DNA of 64,000 bases, from the NCBI GenBank assembly GCA_964578345.1, contig CAZOCP010000003.1, positions 1 to 64,000 on the forward strand, written 5' to 3'. Below, in pieces: positions 17,455 to 24,986 of this stretch. Both the position numbers and the translations under genes were made by a program. Origin of the DNA: VGKP01 sp964578345 (GTDB taxonomy: Archaea > Nanobdellota > Nanobdellia > Pacearchaeales > GW2011-AR1). How positions within the stretch are numbered: position 1 is the stretch's first letter; each line of letters opens with the position of its first letter. Below the pieces are notes generated by a model, which was not told the DNA's origin, searched no databases, and saw nothing but the letters and a program-made list of their open reading frames with translations.

Positions 17455-18462
17455 ATGGGATTACAGATTGGAGACATTGTACCAAGACGGGAGCTATCTC
17501 TCTCTGAACTTAAAGGGAAAACAATAGCTATAGATGCTTTTAATGCAATTTATCAATTTTTAAGCTCAATAAGACAGCCGGATGGCACACCCTTAAAAGA
17601 CAATAAGGGGAGAGTAACCTCCCATCTTTCAGGCTTGTTTTATAGGAATATTTCCTTATTGAGCGAAGGTATTGTACTTATTTATGTTTTTGACGGAGAG
17701 TATCATATACTAAAAGGAAAGACGCATGAAATTAGACAGGAGGCTAAAGATATTGCGCAGGAAAAGTTTAGAACTGCTCTTGAAGAAGAGGACATTGAAG
17801 GAATGGCTAAATATTCTAGAGGCTTTACGAAACTTACTGCAGAAATGATTGCAGAAAGCAAAGAACTTCTGACTGCTATGGGTGTTGCAGTACTGCAGGC
17901 GCCAGGCGAGGGAGAGATGCAGTGCGCAGAACTTGTTAAATCAGAGCAGGCTTACGCTGTTGCAAGCCAGGATTATGACGCGTTGGTCGTAGGAGGTAAA
18001 AGGCTGATTCAAAACCTAACATTATCACGCAAACGTAAAACTCCTTCCGGATTTGTCTATATTGCACCAGAGCTTATAGAGTATGAGAAATTACTAAATG
18101 AATTAGGAATTGATGTTGATCAGTTTATATGCCTTGCCATTTTAGTAGGAACTGATTTTAATCCGGGCGGAATTAAAGGCATTGGACCCAAGAAGGCCCT
18201 GGCTTTAGTGAGAGATAAAAAATATCCTGTACAGATATTTAGGTCTGTTGAGGAGAAATTGGACTTTAATTGGCAGGAAGTTTTTGAGATATTCAAGAAG
18301 CCAAATGTTTCTAAAGAGAAAAATGTTTTTCCTAAGATTGATGAAAAGAAAATAAAAGAAATTCTAGTGAATGAACATAACTTTTCACTTGAGAGAGTTG
18401 AGAAGCAGCTTGAGAAACTGCGCGATATAAGGAAAAAGAGTGCACAAAACAAATTGTTTTAA
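17455..18462 (+). CDS. fen1: Flap endonuclease 1
   Basis: 335 residues with all FEN1 hallmarks. The N-terminal block is MGLQIGDIVPRRELSLSEL, with metal ligands in AIDAFNAIYQFL, FDGEYH, GEGEMQCAEL, SQDYDAL and GTDFN. A helix-hairpin-helix turn is GGIKGIGPKKAL. The enzyme removes 5' flaps in Okazaki fragment maturation and long-patch repair. The C-terminus ends QNKLF, which could be a shortened PCNA-binding box; the usual aromatic pair is missing. Confidence 0.97.
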   Translation: MGLQIGDIVPRRELSLSELKGKTIAIDAFNAIYQFLSSIRQPDGTPLKDNKGRVTSHLSGLFYRNISLLSEGIVLIYVFDGEYHILKGKTHEIRQEAKDIAQEKFRTALEEEDIEGMAKYSRGFTKLTAEMIAESKELLTAMGVAVLQAPGEGEMQCAELVKSEQAYAVASQDYDALVVGGKRLIQNLTLSRKRKTPSGFVYIAPELIEYEKLLNELGIDVDQFICLAILVGTDFNPGGIKGIGPKKALALVRDKKYPVQIFRSVEEKLDFNWQEVFEIFKKPNVSKEKNVFPKIDEKKIKEILVNEHNFSLERVEKQLEKLRDIRKKSAQNKLF

Positions 18463-18487
18463 TCTTTCCGCAATAAATCCTGAGTTG

Positions 18488-18606
18488 TCAAGAACCCACC
18501 ACTAAAGTGGCGGGCGTGTTAGGGTTCTTGAGCACACGAGATTTGTGTTTGCTTACCCACGAACTGAAGTAGGGGGATTGCGCAAACACAAATGCTCGAT
18601 GTTTCA
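18488..18606. repeat. Double-multiloop hairpin element (copy b)
   Basis: Outer stem TCAAGAACCC (18488-18497) / GGGTTCTTGA (18522-18531) encloses CCAC-TAAA-GTGG. A second perfect 12-bp stem ATTTGTGTTTGC (18541-18552) / GCAAACACAAAT (18582-18593) encloses a hairpin with core ACTGAAGT. The architecture matches the elements at 5428 and 39783, but the stem sequences are different. Confidence 0.8.
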
Positions 18607-18698
18607 AGTCAATTTCATTTAATCGTTCAGGTTAAGCGAAGTTTCAGCACAATAAATTTATTAAGACAAAAAGCCAAAAAGAATCAAGAAAGAAATTA

Positions 18699-18986
18699 AT
18701 GGACAACATTTTTGAAGTTATTGATAAAACAGGAAGGAAAATTAGATTGACTCATAAACAGTGGAAACATATTCAACAAGACCATCCAAATAATGTCAAA
18801 ATAGAAGACATAGAAGAGGCTATTAAGAATCCTATAAAAATTATCCAAAAAAGAATAAATTCTGCTTTTTATTATCAATATTTTAAACATAGAAAAGAAC
18901 CTGCAAAATATCTTAGAGTCGTCGTTAAGTATTTAAACGATGACGGTTTTATTATAACGTCTTACTTTGTTAAGAATCCAACATGA
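18699..18986 (+). CDS. PBECR-like toxin (RelE/barnase-type nuclease fold, putative)
   Basis: 95 residues. The pattern IRLTHKQWKHIQQDHP...IEEAIKNPIKII...YYQYF...KYLRVVVKYL...GFIITSYF matches the small RNase-like family often called PBECR, whose members pair with DUF2283 proteins. Basic His/Lys/Arg residues fit an RNA-cleaving fold, but the catalytic residues are not proven. The stop overlaps the next gene's ATG by four bases, the classic coupling of a toxin-antitoxin pair. The ATG lies at the edge of an inverted repeat, so the gene sits inside the shell element. Confidence 0.75.
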   Translation: MDNIFEVIDKTGRKIRLTHKQWKHIQQDHPNNVKIEDIEEAIKNPIKIIQKRINSAFYYQYFKHRKEPAKYLRVVVKYLNDDGFIITSYFVKNPT

Positions 18987-19216
18987 AAGGAAAAATGAAT
19001 ATGTATTATGATGAAGAAGGAGATTATTTAGAGATTTTTGCAGGCGAGCCTAGAGAAAATTATGGTGAGGATGTCGCAGAAGATATAACTTTATTTAGAG
19101 ATGAAAAAACAGACGAAGTTGTAGGTATAGGAATATTAAACTTTAAAAAAAGAGCATCTGATTTGAAAGAAGTGCTTAGCAAACTTCCTGTTTCTATAAA
19201 AATAGAACCAAATTAA
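18983..19216 (+). CDS. DUF2283 family protein (putative antitoxin)
   Basis: 77 residues. The DUF2283 pattern is visible as MYYDEEGDYLEIFAG, followed by DVAEDITLFRDEKTDEVVGIGILNF. The protein is acidic, fitting neutralisation of a basic partner. It overlaps the upstream toxin-like gene by four bases. The natural start may be the second or third Met (KMNMYYDEEG). Its stop codon lies inside the right arm of the innermost inverted repeat. Confidence 0.8.
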   Translation: MKGKMNMYYDEEGDYLEIFAGEPRENYGEDVAEDITLFRDEKTDEVVGIGILNFKKRASDLKEVLSKLPVSIKIEPN

Positions 19217-19337
19217 TTTCTTTAGTCATTAAGCTGAAACTTAAAAGAAAATGCGTTTTTACACGAAGTAAAACATTCTCGGAGAGAATGAGCACTTTCT
19301 CGCTTAGTGGAGATTAGGCGAGTCCAAAGGACCTCTT

Positions 19338-20090
19338 GGTGCGAACTCAGAGCCAAGAGTTAGTAAACTTGGATAAAAATTTGAGGTTGGGCGTAATTGC
19401 TGTTTGTTATCAGATTTATGGAGGGCTACAATTTTGGGGGGACGGCGCGCTATCCTCAAATATTACTATTAAATAACAACAATAAAAATATTTAAATAGT
19501 CATTATTTCTCCAAATAATATGGGATTAGAAGATATACCGAATGTACAAATATTAGAATTTAGAGATAGTGTAAAATGGAATTTTGAAAAACACCCTTCT
19601 TATAATGGAAAATTTATAGCTATGCGAGATAAACAAGGTAAAAATTATCTTTTCTCAATAGTTTCTATTGATCCAAATGAGTTACTAATGAGACAGCATA
19701 AGGATTTGGTATATATATTTAATATGAATGCAATAGATGATTACAATGTTTCAAATCCTGGAAGTGAATTTAATGTCACTGGGGGTGGAAAGATTAAAGT
19801 ATCTTCAGAATCTGTATCTTTATATGACAAAAGTGAAAAATATGGAGAATTTAACAGATCCGATATTGAATCCATAATCAAAGATTACATGGTAAAAAAT
19901 TTGCCAAAACATACATTATCTTTTGAATAATTCTCAATTCTTTTTTATATTACTCTTAAGTCTTTGGCCTTCGTGCCGTCCTGGGTGGGGGGTTGGTGAA
20001 TAAGCCAGCATGAATTTAATACAATGTTGTGATTACGTTTGAAACAGCTCTTCAAGTAAATTAGGCAACTCGAGACTCCGAGTTCGTACC
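19338..20090. repeat. Inverted-repeat shell around the 19.5 kb gene
   Basis: Three properly nested arm pairs bracket the gene at 19520-19930. They are GGTGCGAACTCAGAG (19338-19352)/CTCCGAGTTCGTACC (20076-20090, 13 Watson-Crick pairs, one wobble, one mismatch), GCTGTTT (19399-19405)/AAACAGC (20042-20048) and GGACGGCGCG (19440-19449)/CGTGCCGTCC (19972-19981, one wobble). The two gene-free stretches on either side (19217-19519 and 19931-20520) hold only these arms and local hairpins. Confidence 0.75.
19520..19930 (+). CDS. Hypothetical soluble protein in shell cassette 2
   Basis: 136 residues, soluble, with no signal peptide or TM. An alternating beta pattern (NVQILEFRDSVKWNF, GKFIAMRDKQGKNYLFSIVSI) is followed by a Gly-rich turn VTGGGKIKV and a helical end. 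I do not recognise a family. A TATA-like AATATTTAAATAG at about 19487 lies some 30 bases upstream. The gene stands alone between nested inverted-repeat arms, like a one-gene cassette. Confidence 0.7.
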   Translation: MGLEDIPNVQILEFRDSVKWNFEKHPSYNGKFIAMRDKQGKNYLFSIVSIDPNELLMRQHKDLVYIFNMNAIDDYNVSNPGSEFNVTGGGKIKVSSESVSLYDKSEKYGEFNRSDIESIIKDYMVKNLPKHTLSFE

Positions 20091-20125
20091 TCGAGCTTCT
20101 TACAGAAGTCTGTTAATCGTTCAGG

Positions 20126-20237
20126 CTAAGCGAAGTTTTAGGCACTATTATTTCCTTGAACAACCTAAAACTTACAGCATTCATCGGTTCGAACTAAGAG
20201 AACGATTTTGGAAAAATCGAGATGGATGCCGCTTAGT
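20126..20237. repeat. Empty version of the shell hairpin (P1/P2/P3 three-way junction)
   Basis: P1 CTAAGCG (20126-20132)/CGCTTAG (20230-20236). P2 AAGTTTTAGG (20133-20142)/CCTAAAACTT (20164-20173) with a 21-nt loop. P3 GCATTCATC (20177-20185)/GATGGATGC (20221-20229) encloses GGTTCGAAC and CGATTTT/AAAATCG. Flanking bases TAATCGTTCAGG before and TAGTAGAGATTA after match the copy at 18621-19315. P1 and P2 differ between copies by paired changes. Confidence 0.8.
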
Positions 20238-20540
20238 AGAGATTAAAAGAAGTTCTAATTTACCTCTCGATAAAATAAAAAAGATTGGAGGTTCCTTCGG
20301 AATTCCAAAATCGCATTTTCGCTACGTTTAAGCTCTTTCAAAAACAGAGACGCCGTTCGGCGTTTAATCTTTGCTTAAACATAATTAACTCATTGTTCCA
20401 AGCCATTTAGGGTTTCTTTACCCCCGACCACCCACCCCTAGATTGGAGAGGGCACTTTGAAATACAAATCAGACCGCAGAACGTTGGGGGCAGAAGATGA
20501 CAAACCGACAGACTTTTAAATGATGCAAATTTATACTTGT

Positions 20541-20987
20541 ATGGCAAAGACATCTACTAAGATTTTGATTGCCGTTTTGGTTATCATTGTATTGGCCGTT
20601 GTTCTTTTCTTTGTTTTAAGGCCATCTAATAAACCTGATTTGATTATATCTAATGTTACTTTTGGTTTTGCTCAAAGTCCAGTCTACATAACAATTTCAA
20701 ATATTGGTAATTCTGATGTAACGGAAAGGGTAACTTTGTGTGTGTGGGACAAGGATTCAACAAAAGAGGCCTATAAACAAAGAACGGGAACAGAATGTAG
20801 TATGTCTGTAACCAATTATGATCCATCTGATGCGAGTAAGAATCTAGCGATAAAAGCAGGGCAAAGCATAAATTTGACGTTCAGTAGCCTTGGAGGATAC
20901 TTTCCGCCACTTAACTTCGAGATAGATTCGGATAATGTAGTTAAAGAATCGAATGAAGATAATAATTTCTATACACTTACTCAATAA
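20541..20987 (+). CDS. Membrane-anchored CARDB-like protein
   Basis: 148 residues from the preferred ATG at 20541 (an in-frame ATG at 20520 would add seven residues). A TTTTAAA TATA-like box at about 20513 favours the later, nearly leaderless start, which puts KTSTK directly before one strong helix (ILIAVLVIIVLAVVLFFVL). The rest is an outside beta domain resembling CARDB (PDLIISNVTF, ITISNIGNSDVTERVTLCVWD, IDSDNVVKESNEDNNFYTLTQ). Such domains are adhesion or spacer modules on archaeal surfaces. First gene of the three-gene shell cassette. Confidence 0.75.
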   Translation: MAKTSTKILIAVLVIIVLAVVLFFVLRPSNKPDLIISNVTFGFAQSPVYITISNIGNSDVTERVTLCVWDKDSTKEAYKQRTGTECSMSVTNYDPSDASKNLAIKAGQSINLTFSSLGGYFPPLNFEIDSDNVVKESNEDNNFYTLTQ

Positions 20988-21001
20988 TCTTAATCTCTAA
21001 A

Positions 21002-21310
21002 ATGGCTAACAAAAAGTTTCTAGCAGGAATGGAAGAAACTAAGACTGGATATAAATTTAATCCCGTCAAATTTGGAATTTCTGGTTTGTTGCAAATCTTG
21101 ATAGGAATTGTCTTACTTGTTTTAGGAGCATATAATCAAATTTTTGCAATTTTATTCTTAATTTATCTTATATTTATAATAGTTCTCCATTTTAAAGGTA
21201 TGAAACAATATTTTACTTCAATTATCTCAAAAAGCAAAGAAAGTAATTATAAATTCAGTTTTGAAAGTAAGGGACCATTCGAAGAAAAGGAGATCAAATT
21301 TAAAAGATGA
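21002..21310 (+). CDS. Two-TM membrane protein, cassette 3
   Basis: 102 residues. Two helices lie at about 28-46 (ISGLLQILIGIVLLVLGAY) and 50-64 (FAILFLIYLIFIIVLHF), followed by a Lys-rich polar tail ending KEIKFKR. It overlaps the next gene by four bases. No recognised family. Same direction and probably the same transcript as 20541 and 21307. Confidence 0.7.
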   Translation: MANKKFLAGMEETKTGYKFNPVKFGISGLLQILIGIVLLVLGAYNQIFAILFLIYLIFIIVLHFKGMKQYFTSIISKSKESNYKFSFESKGPFEEKEIKFKR

Positions 21311-21723
21311 TAAGAGAATTTTTTGGCATAAAAAAATTATCTGAAGATAAGCGGAAAATAAAATATCTTATTAAGACAAGATATACTGTCTTGTTTGTTC
21401 CAATTTTATTTATCATCTTATTTATCATTTTGGTGGCTTTCTCAAATGTCTTAATCGCTTTATTAGTGACTTTTCTTTTGGCCATTTTATTGGTAATTTC
21501 AGTGTATTTCCCAATGATGATTGCAAAGGTAAAGGGGAGAAAATTAGTTTATAGAGCGATTGATTATAAAACACAAGAGTTAACCATTTACGAAGTCGGA
21601 AATGGATTTTTGAAATATTCTATTGAGTATGATATGTCTGCTCTGAAGGGAAATACTCGTGGTCTAAACAAAGCTGAAAAAGAACTTACAGACGTTGCTT
21701 CAAAAGTATTAAAGTTAAAATAG
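21307..21723 (+). CDS. Two-TM membrane protein with cytoplasmic C-terminus, cassette 3
   Basis: 138 residues. A basic N-terminus is followed by two helices (about 26-48 VLFVPILFIILFIILVAFSN and 49-70 LIALLVTFLLAILLVISVYF). A soluble domain of about 65 residues (VYRAIDYKTQELTIYEVGNGFLK and on) rich in charged residues ends the protein. It starts in the ATGA overlap with 21002. Function unknown. Last gene of the cassette bracketed by six inverted-repeat arms. Confidence 0.7.
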   Translation: MIREFFGIKKLSEDKRKIKYLIKTRYTVLFVPILFIILFIILVAFSNVLIALLVTFLLAILLVISVYFPMMIAKVKGRKLVYRAIDYKTQELTIYEVGNGFLKYSIEYDMSALKGNTRGLNKAEKELTDVASKVLKLK

Positions 21724-22116
21724 AAATCTTCTTTTTCTGAAAAAGAAGCAAAAACGACTGCCCCCAACGAAAACCCGAAAACCAAAGTGCCCTCTCAAAG
21801 TTTTCCCACCATCCCAAACCCTAAAAAAATAGTTCGTTAATCACGCTCAAATGCGATTTTAGGAATAAATTAGAAGCACTCGAGGGCTTTCGTAGCCAAC
21901 TCGAGCCTTACAGGTCTCTTAATCTCCCTTAACCGTCCTTCAAAAAATAAAAAATACATTCTGCCAGGCGAAAATACATCCTGCCAGGCGCATTCGGCGC
22001 TTCGCGCCTCATTTACAACTAAGGCTATTTTTTATTATATTCAAATAATACAAAATCAAAATCCAACAGAAACATTTATAAAAACAAAAGTCCTCAGTTT
22101 CTCAATAAAAAATAGG
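21724..22116. other. Gene-free stretch with shell arms and a short direct repeat
   Basis: 393 bases without a gene. They hold the right arms of the shell, a hairpin CTCGAG-GGCT-AGCC-CTCGAG (about 21878-21905) and a segment CTCGAGC..TTACAG..GTCT.TTAATC. That segment is a direct repeat of 20089-20118 with short indels. A direct repeat AAATACAT(T/C)CTGCCAGGCG occurs twice near 21952 and 21972, and GGCGC hairpins end at about 22008. Confidence 0.6.
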
Positions 22117-23451
22117 TTGCGAAACATGCTAGAAACAAAAAAAGGGTGGCGATTTTTCATTGTAGCTTTAATTCTTCTATTATTAATTATTGCCCTAGGT
22201 TTGCTTCTCAACCCTCTCTTCACAGGCGGATCAATTCAAGAGAATCGTTCTCCATCGACATGCAGCGGAGCTTGGTCATCTTGCGCTAATGCTTTTACTG
22301 ACGATTCAAGCAGAGCAACTGCTTCTGTCAATGATCAAAACAAAAAATCAGGAATTTGGCGCAATTACAATCTGCTAATACCACAAAGTGCAACTATTGA
22401 GAAAGTCTATCTTAGAGCAGACTTCTTTGCAAAATTTAATAATGGCTATCTTGATATAAAAATAAGCAATGATGGTGGTTTAACTTATGGTCCTTCCCAT
22501 ATAATCGGCGGCAATACTCAAGAAAAAGATTATTTAATTGATGTCACAAATGACAGAACCTGGTCTCCTTCGAGCTTAAACAACGAAAAACTCATTGTTC
22601 AAGCAACCTGCTTTAAGAAAGGCGGCGGAAAGAATCCGCTCTGCTATCTTGACTGGCTGCCAGTAAATGCCAGCTATACATTATTTGACTTCTCTCTTTC
22701 GATAAGTCCTTCTGGAAACTCTGTCTCACCAGGGGGAGCAACTTCCGCATTAATTTTTATCAACTCTCTTGGCGGCATATCTCAACCAGTTTCCCTATCA
22801 CAAACAGGCTGCCCACCAGCTACAAGTTGTATTCTTAGTCCATTAACAGGAAACCCTCCATATAATTCGCAACTCTTAATTACAACCTCTCCCACAACGC
22901 CTACAGGAAAATATTTGATAACAATAATAAGTTCTGGTGACGGCAAAACAAAAAGCACAGGTTTCATTTTGAATGTTACTTCCAGTACAAATGAGACACA
23001 AAACATCTCTTCACCTCCTCCAACATCAAACATGACATCTAATAATAGTTGCTTTGATTCAGACGGAGGATTGAATTATAATGTTCCTGGCAACGTAACA
23101 AAAGGATCATCAACTTACAAAGATTATTGTGGAAATCAGCAGTATAATTACACTATAGAATATTACTGTGCATCAAGTGAAAGTGTTGCTGAGCAGCTAT
23201 ATTCATGTCCAAAAGGACAATGCAGTTGGGATGTAACAGGATCGGGTGCGTGTTCTGATGACACTGCGCCTTGCACTGATTCAGACGGAGGATTGAATTA
23301 TAATGTAAAAGGAAGTGTTACTAACAGCCTTCTCACTCACACAGACTATTGTGGCAACCCAAGTCTTGTTGTCGAGAATTACTGTGATGCAAATAGTAAG
23401 ATGGTCTATTCAACTTATTCCTGCACATGTAGTGACGGAGCTTGCGTCTAA
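22117..23451 (+). CDS. Secreted/anchored Cys-rich protein with DSDGG repeats
   Basis: 444 residues. An N-terminal membrane anchor (about 14-35, FFIVALILLLLIIALGLLL) is followed by a beta-rich domain (about 45-190) with a YLDIKISNDGG stretch. An Ig-like domain of the VSPGGATSALIFINSLGGISQPVSLS kind, common in archaeal surface proteins, covers about 195-290. A Ser/Thr/Asn linker precedes two C-x-DSDGGLNYNV modules (about 309 and 388) with paired cysteines. These modules are the same as in the protein at 9977. Likely an exposed protein; ligand unknown. Confidence 0.8.
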   Translation: MRNMLETKKGWRFFIVALILLLLIIALGLLLNPLFTGGSIQENRSPSTCSGAWSSCANAFTDDSSRATASVNDQNKKSGIWRNYNLLIPQSATIEKVYLRADFFAKFNNGYLDIKISNDGGLTYGPSHIIGGNTQEKDYLIDVTNDRTWSPSSLNNEKLIVQATCFKKGGGKNPLCYLDWLPVNASYTLFDFSLSISPSGNSVSPGGATSALIFINSLGGISQPVSLSQTGCPPATSCILSPLTGNPPYNSQLLITTSPTTPTGKYLITIISSGDGKTKSTGFILNVTSSTNETQNISSPPPTSNMTSNNSCFDSDGGLNYNVPGNVTKGSSTYKDYCGNQQYNYTIEYYCASSESVAEQLYSCPKGQCSWDVTGSGACSDDTAPCTDSDGGLNYNVKGSVTNSLLTHTDYCGNPSLVVENYCDANSKMVYSTYSCTCSDGACV

Positions 23452-23639
23452 ACTTAAATTCCATTATTAAAAGAATATACTAGAATAATCATAAACCATC
23501 ATATTGCTCAACTTAATTTTAATCTTTAATAAACATCATAAGTATAGAAAAAATCAGGCGATTTAATCTGACTATGTTCTCTAACCTTCTAGGAGTTATT
23601 ATATAATCAGAACTATAACTACAATATCAAAAAAACTTT

Positions 23640-24018
23640 GCGTTTTACCTCGGCTTTTAAGCCGAGGTTTGTTTGGTTTTTTGGATGCAGAAAAATCCCT
23701 GTGATTTTTCTGAACAGAGAATTTCTATCTGAAATTCTCTTGTGCTCAAGAATTCATCTGCACACTGAAGTGTGCAGTTTTCTTCTAGAATTCTTGACAT
23801 CAAAAAAACGATGTGCCACCTCGCCTTAAAAGGCGAGGTTTGTGATAGGCACTCGTTTCATCAAGGACGAAGTCCTTGAGTGTCATCGAGAATCGGAGAT
23901 TCTCGAGATTTGGATGCTCAGGAATGCAGCGCCCTAAAGCCTCAAGAACGAAGTTCTTGATGGCCGTCAAGGATACTCAATCCTTGAGGGGCGCGGTTTT
24001 CACCGCATTCTTGACATA
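23640..24018. repeat. Compound multi-hairpin element (copies 4-6 fused)
   Basis: Largest cluster, in a 638-base gene-free stretch (23452-24089; the first 185 bases hold nothing I can name). It starts with the CCTCGGC/GCCGAGG hairpin, then GTTTTTTGGATG...CATCAAAAAAAC encloses AGAAAAATC/GATTTTTCT, AGAGAATTT/AAATTCTCT and CTCAAGAATTC...GAATTCTTGAC. The last stem itself holds CTGCACAC/GTGTGCAG in its loop. Next ACGATGTGCC/GGCACTCGT encloses CCTCGCC/GGCGAGG. Then follow TCAAGGAC/GTCCTTGA, TCGAGAATC/GATTCTCGA, and a GCTCAGGAATGCAGCGCCC arm whose loop is filled by two further hairpins. Confidence 0.85.
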
Positions 24019-24089
24019 AAAAAGTAATAATATTTATTATTTTGTAAGCCTTGAGGTATATTTTTAAACCTCTTTGCTTTTGAACAAAA

Positions 24090-24977
24090 ATGAATCAATC
24101 TGAGATAGAAAAATTAATAAAATCTGGCTCAATAGCAAAACAAGTAGTAGAATACGCAAAATCCTTCATAAAACCATCAATGAAACTATTAGAAATAGCT
24201 GAAAGAATAGAAGAAAAAATTTATGAGCTTGGCGGAAAACCTGCTTTTCCAGTTAATCTATCAAAAAACAATATTGCTGCACACTCAACTCCGGTCACTA
24301 ATGATACAGAAATTGCTGAAGGTTTATTAAAAGTGGATATTGGAATCCATATTGACGGATATATTGCAGACACTGCATTATCTTTAGATTTAGAGGACAA
24401 TGAAGAAAATAAAAAATTAATCGAAGCTGCAGAAACTGCACTGCAGAAAGCATTAGATGTAATAAATCAAACAAGCACCTTGGGAGAAATAGGAAAAATA
24501 ATAGAATCGACAATTAAATCTTTTAACTTATCACCAATTCATAATTTATCCGGCCATTCAATAGAAAAATACAACTTGCACGCAGGAATCACTATTCCAA
24601 ACTTTGATACAAAGCAAAACAAAAAACTTCTCCCCGGAATATATGCGATAGAACCCTTCTCCACAAATGGCTTAGGCTCGGTAAAAGAAGGCAGGCTCTC
24701 AGGGATTTACATGTTAAAAAAAAGTGGGCAAGTCAGGGATAAAAACTCCAGAGAAATACTATCATTTATAGAATCAGAATATAAGAGTCTGCCTTTCTGC
24801 ACGCGCTGGATAGAAAAAAAATTCGGCTCTCGCTCAATACTTGCCTTGAAAAGAATCGAAGAAGCAGGATTGCTGCATAACTATCCTCTACTCACCGAGA
24901 TAAGCAACGGTAAAGTAGCACAAGCAGAACATACAGTAATTTTGACAGAAAATGAAAAGATTATCACAACAAAATAA
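24090..24977 (+). CDS. map: Methionine aminopeptidase type 2
   Basis: 295 residues, the usual archaeal MetAP2 size. The pita-bread fold ligands are visible: Asp in VDIGIHIDGYIADTA (two Asp), His in LSGHSIEKYNLHAG, Glu in AIEPFST and Glu in QAEHTVIL. HSTP and the long insert after residue 200 fit type 2. It removes the initiator Met from nascent proteins in the cytoplasm. The ABC-2 permease gene starts ten bases after its stop, so the two may share a transcript although their roles differ. Confidence 0.96.
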   Translation: MNQSEIEKLIKSGSIAKQVVEYAKSFIKPSMKLLEIAERIEEKIYELGGKPAFPVNLSKNNIAAHSTPVTNDTEIAEGLLKVDIGIHIDGYIADTALSLDLEDNEENKKLIEAAETALQKALDVINQTSTLGEIGKIIESTIKSFNLSPIHNLSGHSIEKYNLHAGITIPNFDTKQNKKLLPGIYAIEPFSTNGLGSVKEGRLSGIYMLKKSGQVRDKNSREILSFIESEYKSLPFCTRWIEKKFGSRSILALKRIEEAGLLHNYPLLTEISNGKVAQAEHTVILTENEKIITTK

Positions 24978-24986
24978 AACAAATAA

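Larger units (their letters stand above)
18623..19320. repeat. Inverted-repeat shell around the toxin/DUF2283 cassette
   Basis: Nested arms around the gene pair are P1 TTAAGCG (18632-18638)/CGCTTAG (19301-19307), P2 AAGTTTCAGC (18639-18648)/GCTGAAACTT (19233-19242), and an innermost 11-bp arm AAAGAAATTAA (18689-18699)/TTAATTTCTTT (19213-19223) that touches the ATG and stop codon. On the right, between P2 and P1, is a stem AGAAAATGC/GCACTTTCT holding two hairpins, including CATTCTC-GGA-GAGAATG (19274-19290). The same P1/P2/P3 plan occurs at 20126-20237 with only a 21-nt P2 loop. Confidence 0.8.
20239..21926. repeat. Inverted-repeat shell around the three-gene membrane cassette
   Basis: Six colinear nested arm pairs surround the genes at 20541-21723. 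They are GAGATTAA (20239)/TTAATCTC (21919), TTCTAATTTA (20253)/TAAATTAGAA (21866), AAAATCGCATTT with flanking ATTCC (20302-20318)/AAATGCGATTTT-A-GGAAT (21849-21866), TTTAGGGTTT (20406)/AAACCCTAAA (21816), GAGAGGGCACTTTG (20446)/CAAAGTGCCCTCTC (21783) and CGTTGGGGGCAG (20482)/CTGCCCCCAACG (21758). Local hairpins (GTTTAAGC/GCTTAAAC around ACGCC/GGCGT; CTTCTTTTT/AAAAAGAAG) sit between the arms. Confidence 0.8.

Noticed and set aside
18623..19320. Group I or group II intron with an internal gene
   Set aside because: The gene is in a hairpin loop, but no domain V-like or group I core segments are visible, and the encoded proteins are not maturases or homing nucleases.
18488..22010. Integron-type cassette array (attC sites) for the 18.5-22 kb island
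   Set aside because: Same-strand small genes with structured gaps do resemble cassettes. However, the repeat arms pair across the genes instead of folding within each gap, I see no convincing attC core pair, and no tyrosine recombinase is in the window. Kept only as an alternative idea.
23452..23636. Possible small gene or RNA before the hairpin cluster
   Set aside because: AT-rich stretch with no open frame, no TATA-start pairing and no stable fold that I could see.
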